In this document: positions 46,663 to 54,381 of the stretch, in pieces
How the letters are laid out: every line of letters begins with the position of its first letter
How positions within the stretch are numbered: position 1 is the first letter of the stretch
Origin: Paenibacillus sp. Soil522
Lineage (GTDB): Bacteria; Bacillota; Bacilli; Paenibacillales; Paenibacillaceae
Assembly (NCBI RefSeq): GCF_001428245.1
Contig: NZ_LMRV01000033.1
Coordinates: 205,580 to 269,579 of the forward strand
Direction: 5' to 3'
Length of the DNA stretch: 64,000 nucleotides
Notes under the pieces: model-generated
What the model saw: the letters and a program-made list of their open reading frames with translations, nothing else
What the model was told of the DNA's origin: nothing
The model's database searches: none
Translations under genes and position numbers: made by a program

Positions 46663-47253
46663 GTGAGTAAGATTGGTATTATGGGCGGAACCTTTGATCC
46701 CATCCATATCGGTCATTTGATCGCCGCGGAAACGGCGCGCGAGCAATGTGATTTGCATGAGGTATGGTTCATACCGTCATACGGTCCTCCGCTCAAAACG
46801 AGTGAACCAGGCGTTAGCGGACAGACGCGCTACGAGATGGTGTGCGGGGCAATTGAAAGCAATCCGGCCTTTCGCGCACTGGACATTGAATTGCAGCGCG
46901 GTGGAGTAAGCTACTCCTTTGATACGATCAGAGAGCTGCAGAGACGTTATCCGGATGATTCATTTTCCTACATTATTGGTTCAGACCGGATAAACGATCT
47001 GCCGCAATGGTATCAAATTGAGGAGCTTGCGGCTCGAATTACATTTATCGGATTAGAGCGTCCTTCCGATCCCGTCAACATCGCTGAGCTGCCGGTTTTT
47101 TTGCAGAAGCGGATAAAGCTGATTCATATGCCCGCAATCGACATTTCGTCAACTGCGATTAGAAGCAGAGCGAGTGCGGGACTTTCCGTTCAATATTTAG
47201 TGCCGGATTCCGTGAATAGCTTCATGAGGAGGTACAAGTTGTATGAATCGTGA
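46663..47253 (+). CDS. nadD: Nicotinate-nucleotide adenylyltransferase
   Basis: A 196-residue enzyme making deamido-NAD from nicotinate mononucleotide and ATP. The motif GGTFDPIHIGHL (HxGH) and the terminal ISSTAIRSR are typical. GTG at 46663 follows GGGAGGAG. It overlaps yqeK by 11 bases. Confidence 0.95.
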   Translation: MSKIGIMGGTFDPIHIGHLIAAETAREQCDLHEVWFIPSYGPPLKTSEPGVSGQTRYEMVCGAIESNPAFRALDIELQRGGVSYSFDTIRELQRRYPDDSFSYIIGSDRINDLPQWYQIEELAARITFIGLERPSDPVNIAELPVFLQKRIKLIHMPAIDISSTAIRSRASAGLSVQYLVPDSVNSFMRRYKLYES

Positions 47254-47797
47254 GCAAATGATCGACAAGGTGAAGGCGGAGATGCCTGAGCGAAGATGGC
47301 TACATACGCAGGGAGTAATGGAAACTGCGGTCATTCTGGCTGAGAGATTCGGCGAGGATCCCGTTCGCGCTGAGCTTGCAGCGATTTTACATGACGTAGC
47401 TAAATATTGGAAGGTAGAGCGGATGGAGAAGGTCATACGTGATCAAGCATTGCCGTCCGAGCTGCTGGACTATGATAAGGAGCTATGGCATGCTCCAGTC
47501 GGGGCTTGGGTGGCAGAGCATGAATATGGCATATCGGATGCCGGAGTGCTGGATGCGATCCGGTACCATACTTCGGGGCGAAGAGGAATGACAAAGCTTG
47601 AGAAAATCGTATGTCTGGCAGACTATATGGAGCCTGGGCGGGATTTTCCGGGCGTGTCGAATATTCGTGAGCTAAGCGAGCGATTTTTGGACCAAGCTCT
47701 GCTCGCAGGCTTTAACTCTACGATTTCTTTCTTATTGGAAAAGGGGAAACGCATATATCCGCTAACGATAGAAGCGCGGAATGATTTATTAGAATAA
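47243..47797 (+). CDS. yqeK: HD-domain hydrolase YqeK (Ap4A hydrolase type)
   Basis: A 184-residue HD-domain protein. The metal ligands are His in WLHTQGV, the HD pair in AILHDVAKYW, and His in WHAPVG and RYHTSG. Bacterial YqeK proteins hydrolyse diadenosine tetraphosphate symmetrically. Coupled to nadD by overlap. Confidence 0.93.
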   Translation: MNREQMIDKVKAEMPERRWLHTQGVMETAVILAERFGEDPVRAELAAILHDVAKYWKVERMEKVIRDQALPSELLDYDKELWHAPVGAWVAEHEYGISDAGVLDAIRYHTSGRRGMTKLEKIVCLADYMEPGRDFPGVSNIRELSERFLDQALLAGFNSTISFLLEKGKRIYPLTIEARNDLLE

Positions 47798-47818
47798 TAT
47801 TAAACAGGAGGTTGAGCT

Positions 47819-48166
47819 ATGGCGTTACATTCGGATGAATTGCTTCAAATCACGGTTACAGCAGCGGAAGACAAAAAAGCGGGTCGGGTCGTTGCGTTAA
47901 ATTTAAAAGAAATTTCCTTGGTGGCGGATTATTTCGTCATTTGCAGCGGTAACTCGGATACGCAGGTACAGGCGATCGCGACCGAAATCCGCAAGCAGGC
48001 GGAGATAAACGGAAATCGCGTACGCGGCATTGAGGGCATGGATTCGGCCAGATGGGTGCTGATCGATCTCGGCGATGTAATCGTTCACGTATTCCATCGC
48101 GATGAGCGTGAATATTATAACATAGAGCGCCTCTGGTCCGATGCGAAGGTTGTGGAGTTCGCATGA
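47819..48166 (+). CDS. rsfS: Ribosome silencing factor RsfS
   Basis: A 115-residue RsfS/YqeL protein that binds uL14 on the large subunit and blocks subunit joining under starvation. Signature VADYFVICSGNSDTQVQAIA and the end motif DVIVHVFHRDEREYYNIERL. AGGAGG precedes the ATG. It overlaps the next gene by four bases (ATGA). Confidence 0.95.
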   Translation: MALHSDELLQITVTAAEDKKAGRVVALNLKEISLVADYFVICSGNSDTQVQAIATEIRKQAEINGNRVRGIEGMDSARWVLIDLGDVIVHVFHRDEREYYNIERLWSDAKVVEFA

Positions 48167-49110
48167 GCTTTGTAGCCGGAACGACGCTAACGTTAAGGGT
48201 GGCACGCGAAGTGTCGCCCTACGGTTATTTCTTGAGTGACGGAGAATCCGATGTGCTTATGCATTATACCGAGCTCGTTGGATCTAAGCCGAAAATCGGC
48301 GACGACGTGGAAGCTTTTCTGTTCTATGACTCGGAGGACCGTTTGGCGGCAACGATGAAGAAGCCTCTTCTTCAGCTCGACGAGCTGGCCCGGCTGAAGG
48401 TTGCGGACGTCCACCCAAGGCTTGGCTGCTTTCTGGAGATGGGCTTAGGCAGACAGCTGCTGCTGCCGCTTTCGGAGCTGCCGGAGAGCATTGAGTACAG
48501 GCCTCTTCCCGGCGATGAAGTATTTGTCGTAATGAAGCATGATAAAATCGGAAGACTAGTCGCGAAGATCGCATTTGAGGAAGAGCTTTCTGAGCTCGTA
48601 TTCCCCGCGCCGCAGAGCTGGAACAACCAATGGGTTGAGGGCTGGGTAACGAAGACGCTGCAGCTCGGCTCGTTTGTTATTATCGATGGCGGCGTCGTAG
48701 GGTTTGGCGTCTACGGGCTTATTCCAAGCGACGAGCGCATCAGACCGCTTCGGCTTGGCGAGCGTGTGAAAGCGCGCGTAACCTTTATCCGCGAAGACGG
48801 AAGAGCCAATCTCTCGATGGCGCAGCGCAAGGAAATCGGACGGGTAGAGGATGCTGACCGCATACTTGCTTTTATTAAAGAAAGACCAGGCGGCGGAATG
48901 CCGTATTCCGATCAGACAGATGCCGACATTATTAAACAAAAATTCGGAATCAGCAAGGGTGCTTTCAAACGCGCTATAGGAAAGCTGATGCGGGAAAGGC
49001 TGGTCACCCAGAAGGGCAGCTGGACGTATTTGGCTGTTGAGCCTTCAGGGGAAACGGGGGAACAAGCAGAAACTTCAGGCTCCGAAGCTGAAGGAGCTGA
49101 TGGGCAATGA
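48163..49110 (+). CDS. S1-domain RNA-binding protein (CvfB/YitL family)
   Basis: A 315-residue protein with three S1-like OB domains and a winged-helix C-terminus, as in CvfB/YitL. Residues 1-65, 70-140 (HPRLGCFLEMGLGRQLLLPL) and 150-225 (VTFIREDGRANLSMAQRKEI) are the OB modules, and KQKFGISKGAFKRAIGKLM is the winged helix. CvfB affects virulence factor production in Staphylococcus. The gene is placed between rsfS and yqeM with four-base overlaps on both sides, an insertion relative to B. subtilis. Confidence 0.9.
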   Translation: MSFVAGTTLTLRVAREVSPYGYFLSDGESDVLMHYTELVGSKPKIGDDVEAFLFYDSEDRLAATMKKPLLQLDELARLKVADVHPRLGCFLEMGLGRQLLLPLSELPESIEYRPLPGDEVFVVMKHDKIGRLVAKIAFEEELSELVFPAPQSWNNQWVEGWVTKTLQLGSFVIIDGGVVGFGVYGLIPSDERIRPLRLGERVKARVTFIREDGRANLSMAQRKEIGRVEDADRILAFIKERPGGGMPYSDQTDADIIKQKFGISKGAFKRAIGKLMRERLVTQKGSWTYLAVEPSGETGEQAETSGSEAEGADGQ

Positions 49111-49874
49111 CGAGTTCTTACGGACAATTCGCGACGGTCTACGATCAGCTTATGGAGGACATGCCTTACGCGGATTGGCTAGGTTTCGCAAGAGCCGGCT
49201 GGTCGCGCTACGGGATGCCTTCGACTGTCGTTGATCTTGGCTGCGGTACCGGAAGCATATCCATTCCGCTTGCCCGCTCTGGCTTTGAGGTGTACGGCAT
49301 TGACCTGTCCTCGGACATGCTCACCGTTGCCCGCAGCAAGTGGGATGAGACGCCTCAGCTGGTTACAAGACCACGTCCAGGCTCCATCCGGTGGCTGCAG
49401 CAGGATATGCGTGAGTGGGAGCTTCAGGAGCCTGTTGATGCGGTCATTTCGTTTTGCGATTGTTTGAACTATTTGACGGAGGAGGCCGATATCGAGGCTG
49501 CTTTCCGTTCTACTTATGCAGGCTTACGCAGCGGAGGGACTTTCCTGTTCGACATGCATCCCCCTAAACAGCTTATCCGTTATGCGGAGGAGCAGCCGTT
49601 TGTGCTCGATGAGCGGGATGTGGCCTATATATGGACATGCGATTTCGAAGATCAGCGCTGCGAGATTGAGCATCATTTAACTATTTTCTCACGCGGCAGC
49701 GATTCGAAGTTTCACCGTTTCGAGGAATCGCATGTGCAGCGCGCTTACGATCCAGACTGGATTGAGGCCGCCTTGCGGCGCGCGGGCTTCCACACTGTCG
49801 ACCGTTATGCTGATTTCGAGCTGCGGCCGGCGGACAGCGAGTCGGAGCGTCTGTTTTTCGCGGCTGTCAAATAG
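49107..49874 (+). CDS. yqeM: SAM-dependent methyltransferase YqeM
   Basis: A 255-residue class I methyltransferase. The SAM motif is VVDLGCGTGSISIPLA, followed by VYGIDLSSDML and the post-motif FCDCLNYLTEEADI. The substrate is not known. It is the last gene of the cluster and overlaps the CvfB-type gene by four bases. Two hairpins follow. Confidence 0.92.
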   Translation: MTSSYGQFATVYDQLMEDMPYADWLGFARAGWSRYGMPSTVVDLGCGTGSISIPLARSGFEVYGIDLSSDMLTVARSKWDETPQLVTRPRPGSIRWLQQDMREWELQEPVDAVISFCDCLNYLTEEADIEAAFRSTYAGLRSGGTFLFDMHPPKQLIRYAEEQPFVLDERDVAYIWTCDFEDQRCEIEHHLTIFSRGSDSKFHRFEESHVQRAYDPDWIEAALRRAGFHTVDRYADFELRPADSESERLFFAAVK

Positions 49875-49884
49875 TAATGCGCTA

Positions 49885-49935
49885 AGAGGTGTTCCTATGG
49901 TCGAACCAGACTATATGGAACACCTCTCTTTATTT
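49885..49935 (+). terminator. Terminator after yqeM
   Basis: AGAGGTGTTCC (49885-49895) pairs perfectly with GGAACACCTCT (49917-49927), followed by CTTTATTT. Confidence 0.85.
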
Positions 49936-49950
49936 AGATAACCAAAAAAG

Positions 49951-49992
49951 AAAAATGGTTGAGCAGGTCTACTATGATGCTCAACCATTTTT
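49951..49992. terminator. Second terminator (AATGGTTGAG stem)
   Basis: A 15-bp perfect stem, AAAAATGGTTGAGCA (49951-49965) with TGCTCAACCATTTTT (49978-49992). A- and T-tracts allow use in both directions. The stem is nearly the same as at 21117-21155. Confidence 0.88.
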
Positions 49993-50000
49993 GTGCTTGT

Positions 50001-50237
50001 TTATTTACAAGTTAGATAAGTCAAATATATCTCTTGCGAGCTAATCTGTTTTTGAGATTGCAGCTTTTTAAGAGTAGGGATGGATGTTTGTCCCGTAGGA
50101 GAAACATATTCACCGGCTGCTGCATAATGTGTAAAAAACCGAAAATTGTCGTATTTTACGGTTGTTTGTAATATTTTATCGACACCCGCCTGCTCGGTGA
50201 ACGAGTGCAGTAAGTCTACCGGATTTATTGGTTGCAG
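50001..50237 (-). pseudogene. Open reverse-strand frame without start, possible gene remnant
   Basis: A 78-codon frame on the reverse strand is open from a TAG (50238-50240) to TAA (50001-50003). It has protein-like composition (for example FRFFTHYAAAGEYVSPTGQ and LKKLQSQKQISSQEIYLTYL) but no ATG, GTG or TTG start with a ribosome binding site. The stretch is AT-richer than its neighbours. I do not recognise it. It may be a truncated or decayed gene or a chance frame. Otherwise nothing is seen between 49993 and 50277. Confidence 0.3.
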
Positions 50238-50277
50238 CTAGTTTCCTGTATCTAGATGTAGTGTTCCGGAACGATAG

Positions 50278-50499
50278 TTATTCCCGGAGCGCATCCTTTA
50301 ATCGGCTGTTCATGCCTGCCGCAGCAGACGCTTTCCGCACCGAATCGAGCTTCATTTTTTTGATCAATTGGTTCATTTGCTCATGGTCTATTTCTAGTTT
50401 TTCGATATAGGCAAGCAGTTCAGGCACCGTATATCCGGCATCCTTGAACAGTTTCTCTACCGTTTCTCGTATTTGTTTTGCGGGTGTTTTCGCGTCCAT
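50278..50499 (-). CDS. Small protein of 73 residues, unknown function
   Basis: Starts MDAKTPAKQIRETVEKLFKD with GGAGG five bases upstream on the reverse strand; the in-frame ATG at 50511 is upstream of that site. The protein is mostly alpha-helical with heptad-like spacing (VPELLAYIEKLEIDHEQMNQ), so a coiled coil or a small helical bundle is likely. It lies alone between yqeM and the nrd operon. The family is not recognised. Confidence 0.65.
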   Translation of the reverse strand: MDAKTPAKQIRETVEKLFKDAGYTVPELLAYIEKLEIDHEQMNQLIKKMKLDSVRKASAAAGMNSRLKDALRE

Positions 50500-50607
50500 C
50501 AGGGCCTCCAAAATAGCAATAAAATGTCACTATCCCATCATACCCGCATCTGTTAGAATAGTCGAGTGCGTCAAAAAAACAGATTAATATTTTCTCCATA
50601 ATTTTCA

Positions 50608-50636
50608 TTGACTACTCCTATATATTGATGTAGAAT
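50608..50636 (+). promoter_or_regulatory. Sigma-A promoter of the nrd operon
   Basis: TTGACT (50608-50613), a 17-bp spacer, and TAGAAT (50631-50636). The first NrdR box lies inside the spacer. Confidence 0.8.
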
Positions 50637-50661
50637 CAAAAACACAAACTACATATTGATG
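50615..50661. promoter_or_regulatory. Tandem NrdR boxes
   Basis: The core CTATATATTG at 50618-50627 fits the NrdR consensus core CwAtATaTwG perfectly, and CTACATATTG at 50649-50658 fits with one change. The two are exactly 31 bp apart, three helical turns, the usual NrdR arrangement. Box 1 overlaps the promoter and box 2 lies near the transcription start, so repression is expected when deoxynucleotides are plentiful. Confidence 0.85.
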
Positions 50662-50673
50662 TGGATAGGTGCC

Positions 50674-50743
50674 TTCAGTGATTTGCCATCGGTAAATCAT
50701 GAACAAGCGCTACTGACGGAAATGCTAGTCAGAAGCGCTTTTT
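50674..50743 (+). promoter_or_regulatory. Structured leader with terminator-like hairpin before nrdI
   Basis: Hairpin 1: TTCA-G-TGATTT (50674-50684) with AAATCATGAA (50694-50703). Hairpin 2: AAGCGCTACTGAC (50705-50717) with GTCAGAAGCGCTT (50728-50740), one mismatch, followed by TTTTT. Hairpin 2 is a good intrinsic terminator placed between the promoter and nrdI, so attenuation or premature termination is possible. Confidence 0.65.
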
Positions 50744-50777
50744 AATTGCTTGAATTCAGAAAAGGAGCGAACGTGCA

Positions 50778-51137
50778 ATGCTAGTCGTCTATGATTCCAA
50801 AACAGGTAACGTCAAGCGTTTCATCAAAAAATTGAATATGCGTGCGGTACCTATCGATGAGCAGGACGCAGTGGACGAGCCGTTCGTGCTGGTCACGTAT
50901 ACGACAGGATTCGGTCAGGTGCCGGAGAAGGTGACTTCATTTCTGGAAAGCAACTCCGGGATGCTCCGCGGCGTTTCCGCCAGCGGTAACCGTAACTGGG
51001 GAACCGGGTTCGCCAAAAGCGCGGACACGATCTCGCAATTGTATGATGTACCCGTGATTCTGAAGTTTGAATTGTCTGGCACGAGTCAAGATACGCAACA
51101 TTTTGTCGAAAGGGTGCGAACCATTGAAACATATTGA
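50778..51137 (+). CDS. nrdI: Class Ib ribonucleotide reductase flavodoxin NrdI
   Basis: A 119-residue flavodoxin-like protein that supplies the oxidant for the manganese-tyrosyl cofactor of NrdF. The FMN phosphate loop VVYDSKTGNVKRF and the motif VTYTTGFGQVPEKV are visible. AAAGGAG precedes the ATG. It overlaps nrdE by 14 bases. Confidence 0.95.
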   Translation: MLVVYDSKTGNVKRFIKKLNMRAVPIDEQDAVDEPFVLVTYTTGFGQVPEKVTSFLESNSGMLRGVSASGNRNWGTGFAKSADTISQLYDVPVILKFELSGTSQDTQHFVERVRTIETY

Positions 51138-53208
51138 GCTTAATAATGAATTGATGCAGCGCGGTGCAGATGGATTTTACCAGCTGGATAAAGATAAAGA
51201 GGCTGTTGTCGCATTTATGGAGGAAGTAGCCGAGAAGAGCGTGAAGTTCGACTCCCTTCGCCACAAGCTGGATTATTTGATCGAGAACGATTATTACGAT
51301 AATGTATTCGAGAAGTATACGTACGAACAGGTTGAGGCTGTATTCACTTTAACCTCGAACAGCGGCTTCGAATTCCAATCCTACATGGCAGCATCGAAGT
51401 TCTACAAGGACTATGCGATGAAGACCAACAACAAATCTCAATACTTAGAGCAATATTCCGATCGCGTAGCGATTGTTGCCCTGCATCTTGGTGAAGGCGA
51501 TGCAGCAAGAGCGCTCCGCATAGCCGATGCGATGATCGACCAACGCTTGCAGCCAGCCACCCCTACTTTTCTGAACGCGGGCAAGAGCCGCCGCGGCGAA
51601 ATGGTTTCCTGCTTCCTGCTCGAAATGGACGACTCTCTTAATTCCATTAACTACGTACTGGGCACATGCATGCAGCTCTCCAAAATCGGCGGCGGCGTAG
51701 CCGTCAACCTGTCGAAGCTTCGCGGACGCGGGGAGCCGATCAAAGGCGTAGAAGGTGCAGCGAAAGGCATTATGCCTGTGCTGAAGCTGATGGAGGACGC
51801 ATTCTCCTATGCAGACCAAATGGGACAACGCAAAGGCTCCGGAGCCGGTTACTACAATATTTTCGGCTGGGACATTATCGAGTTCCTGGATTGCAAAAAA
51901 ATTAACGCCGACGAGAAGGCACGTATTAAAACGTTGTCGATCGGCCTTATTATCCCGAATAAATTTTATGAGCTAGCTGCGCAAAACAAGCCTCTCTTCG
52001 TGTTCGGACCACATTCCGTTCAGAAGGCATACGGCAAGCATCTCGATGATATGGACATGGATGAGATGTACGAAGAGCTGCTCGCTAACGAGCTTGTAAC
52101 GAAGAAGAAAGTTATGAACGCACGCGACATGCTGACAAAAATCGCCTCGATTCAGCTAGAATCCGGCTACCCATACATCATGAACAAATCGAATGCCAAC
52201 AGCATTCATGCTTTGAAGGATATCGGCTCCATTAAAATGTCCAACCTGTGCACGGAAATATTCCAGCTGCAGGAGACTTCCGAAATTAAAGATTACGGCT
52301 ACGAGGATGTTATTCGGCGCGATATCAGCTGTAACCTTGCTTCGCTTAACATCGTTAATGTGATGGAGCACAAGAAAGTGAAGGAATCGGTTCATGTCGG
52401 CATCGAAGCTTTGACGACTGTCAGCGATTTGTCCAAAATCGACAATGCTCCGGGCGTTCGCAAAGCGAATGAGGAGCTGCACTCCGTCGGTCTTGGCGCG
52501 ATGAACCTGAACGGTTACCTTGCTAAAAACAAAATCGCTTACGAAAGCGCAGAAGCGAGAGATTTTGCCGGCGTATTCTTTATGATGATGAACTACTACT
52601 CCATCGAGCAAAGCATGGAGATCGCCAAAGAGCGCGGCATTACGTTCAAAGATTTCGAACGTTCCGAATATGCCAAGGGCACTTATTTCAATCGTTATGT
52701 AGAGAACGATTTCCGTCCAAAAACGGATAGAGTGAAGGAATTGTTTGAGGGTATGGAAATTCCGTCACCTGAAGACTGGGCTGCCTTAAAAGCGAAAGTG
52801 CAAAAGCACGGCCTGTATCATGCTTACCGTCTGGCGATTGCGCCAACACAAAGCATTTCGTACATCCAAAACGCAACTTCGAGCGTTATGCCGATCGTTG
52901 AGCATATCGAAACGCGCACATATGCGAACTCGACAACGTATTACCCAATGCCGTACTTGTCGCAAGACAATTACTTCTACTATAAATCGGCTTACAACAT
53001 CGATCAGTTCAAGCTGATTGATCTAATTGCAGAAATTCAACAGCACGTTGACCAAGGCATTTCATCCGTGCTGCATGTTAATAGTAATGTGACGACTCGC
53101 GAGCTGGCGCGCTTCTACGTCTATGCCGCGCAAAAAGGGCTTAAATCGCTCTATTACACAAGAACGAAGCGGCTTTCTGTTGAGGAATGCACGAGCTGCG
53201 CAGTTTAA
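51124..53208 (+). CDS. nrdE: Class Ib ribonucleoside-diphosphate reductase, alpha subunit
   Basis: A 694-residue catalytic subunit that reduces ribonucleoside diphosphates. The key cysteines are in MVSCFLLEM and SCNLASLNIV (redox pair), SNLCTEIFQL (thiyl radical) and the C-terminal CTSC (thioredoxin-type exchange). TTG at 51124 is the chosen start; AAAGGGTG lies about 9 bases upstream and homology begins at KHIELNNEL. The ORF extends further upstream without a ribosome binding site. Length matches B. subtilis NrdE (about 700). Confidence 0.95.
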   Translation: MKHIELNNELMQRGADGFYQLDKDKEAVVAFMEEVAEKSVKFDSLRHKLDYLIENDYYDNVFEKYTYEQVEAVFTLTSNSGFEFQSYMAASKFYKDYAMKTNNKSQYLEQYSDRVAIVALHLGEGDAARALRIADAMIDQRLQPATPTFLNAGKSRRGEMVSCFLLEMDDSLNSINYVLGTCMQLSKIGGGVAVNLSKLRGRGEPIKGVEGAAKGIMPVLKLMEDAFSYADQMGQRKGSGAGYYNIFGWDIIEFLDCKKINADEKARIKTLSIGLIIPNKFYELAAQNKPLFVFGPHSVQKAYGKHLDDMDMDEMYEELLANELVTKKKVMNARDMLTKIASIQLESGYPYIMNKSNANSIHALKDIGSIKMSNLCTEIFQLQETSEIKDYGYEDVIRRDISCNLASLNIVNVMEHKKVKESVHVGIEALTTVSDLSKIDNAPGVRKANEELHSVGLGAMNLNGYLAKNKIAYESAEARDFAGVFFMMMNYYSIEQSMEIAKERGITFKDFERSEYAKGTYFNRYVENDFRPKTDRVKELFEGMEIPSPEDWAALKAKVQKHGLYHAYRLAIAPTQSISYIQNATSSVMPIVEHIETRTYANSTTYYPMPYLSQDNYFYYKSAYNIDQFKLIDLIAEIQQHVDQGISSVLHVNSNVTTRELARFYVYAAQKGLKSLYYTRTKRLSVEECTSCAV

Positions 53209-53254
53209 GTTCAATTTTAATAGACGCTCACGTAGCAAAGAAGGAGCTCACCAA

Positions 53255-54211
53255 ATGAAAGCTGTAAACTGGAATCGCCCGGATGACGATTTTACATTAA
53301 CATTCTGGCAGCAAAATGTGATGCAATTTTGGACGGATGAAGAAATTCCGTTATCTGACGATAAAATGGACTGGATGGAGATGACGGATGCTGAGCGCAC
53401 GCTGTACAAAAACGTGCTCGGCGGCCTGACTTTGCTCGATACGATTCAAGGCGGTATCGGTATGCCGAAAATTTTGGAGCATGTGGACGGCTTACAGCGT
53501 AAAGCGGTGCTGTCGTTTATGTCGATGATGGAGCAAATCCATGCGAAATCGTACAGCAGCATTTTCACAACGCTTGCATCGGGAGAAGAGATCGACGAAA
53601 TCTTCCAATGGGTAGAGAAAAACGAACAGCTGCAGAAGAAAGCGAAACTGGTTTCTTCCTGGTATTCGAACATCACGGGCCCGAAAGAGCTGTATAAAGC
53701 AATGGCTGCTTCCGTATTCCTGGAAAGCTATCTGTTCTACAGCGGTTTCTTCTACCCGCTCTACTTGGCTGGTCAAGGCAAAATGACGAGCAGCGGTGAG
53801 ATTATCGATTTGATATTGCGTGACGAGAGCATTCACGGCTTATATGTAGGCGTTCTTGCACAAGAGCTGTTCCAGACGTTTAGCCCTGAGGAGCAAGCAC
53901 AGCTGCAGATCGAAGTGTATGCCTTGCTGAACGAGCTGTACGAGAACGAGATCGTGTACACCGAGCATTTGTATGCGCCTATCGGCCTGGCTGAGGAAGT
54001 GAATGTCTACGTCCGCTACAATGCGAATAAAGCGCTTATGAACCTTGGCATGGAGCCGCACTTCCCTGAGGAGCCGGTTAACCCGATTGTGTTTAATGGT
54101 ATCAGCACGCACACCAAGCAGCATGACTTCTTCTCCAAAAAAGGTAACGGCTACGTACGTACGATTCACGTCGAGCCGCTGAATGACGACGACTTCGTCT
54201 TCAATTTTTAA
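53255..54211 (+). CDS. nrdF: Class Ib ribonucleoside-diphosphate reductase, beta subunit
   Basis: A 318-residue radical subunit. Metal-ligand motifs are EMTDAERTLYKNVLGG, MEQIHAKSYSSIF (with the radical Tyr) and LILRDESIHGLYVG. ATG at 53255 follows AAGGAG by 9 bases. It ends the nrdI-nrdE-nrdF operon; a terminator follows. Confidence 0.95.
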   Translation: MKAVNWNRPDDDFTLTFWQQNVMQFWTDEEIPLSDDKMDWMEMTDAERTLYKNVLGGLTLLDTIQGGIGMPKILEHVDGLQRKAVLSFMSMMEQIHAKSYSSIFTTLASGEEIDEIFQWVEKNEQLQKKAKLVSSWYSNITGPKELYKAMAASVFLESYLFYSGFFYPLYLAGQGKMTSSGEIIDLILRDESIHGLYVGVLAQELFQTFSPEEQAQLQIEVYALLNELYENEIVYTEHLYAPIGLAEEVNVYVRYNANKALMNLGMEPHFPEEPVNPIVFNGISTHTKQHDFFSKKGNGYVRTIHVEPLNDDDFVFNF

Positions 54212-54237
54212 TAAAACCTAATCGCCATACCACATAT

Positions 54238-54283
54238 AAATCGCTCTTTATTCGGCCTTCCCGGCAGAAAAAGAGCGATTTTT
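54238..54283 (+). terminator. Terminator after nrd operon
   Basis: AAATCGCTCTTT (54238-54249) pairs with AAAGAGCGATTT (54270-54281), followed by further T. Confidence 0.88.
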
Positions 54284-54319
54284 GATTCTTTAAGCATGAA
54301 TCGATTGGATAAAAAAAGA

Positions 54320-54348
54320 TTGACACTCCTTATTTCCGATGTTAATAT
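54320..54348 (+). promoter_or_regulatory. Sigma-A promoter for ABC-2 exporter operon
   Basis: TTGACA (54320-54325), a 17-bp spacer, and TAATAT (54343-54348). It lies 34 bp upstream of the GTG at 54382. Confidence 0.8.
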
Positions 54349-54381
54349 TTCCCTCTTGAATCTTGAACGGAGGTAACCGGC

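Noticed and set aside
50664..50743. Cobalamin riboswitch in the nrd leader
   Set aside because: No B12-box consensus could be found and class Ib reductases do not need cobalamin; kept only as an attenuator candidate.
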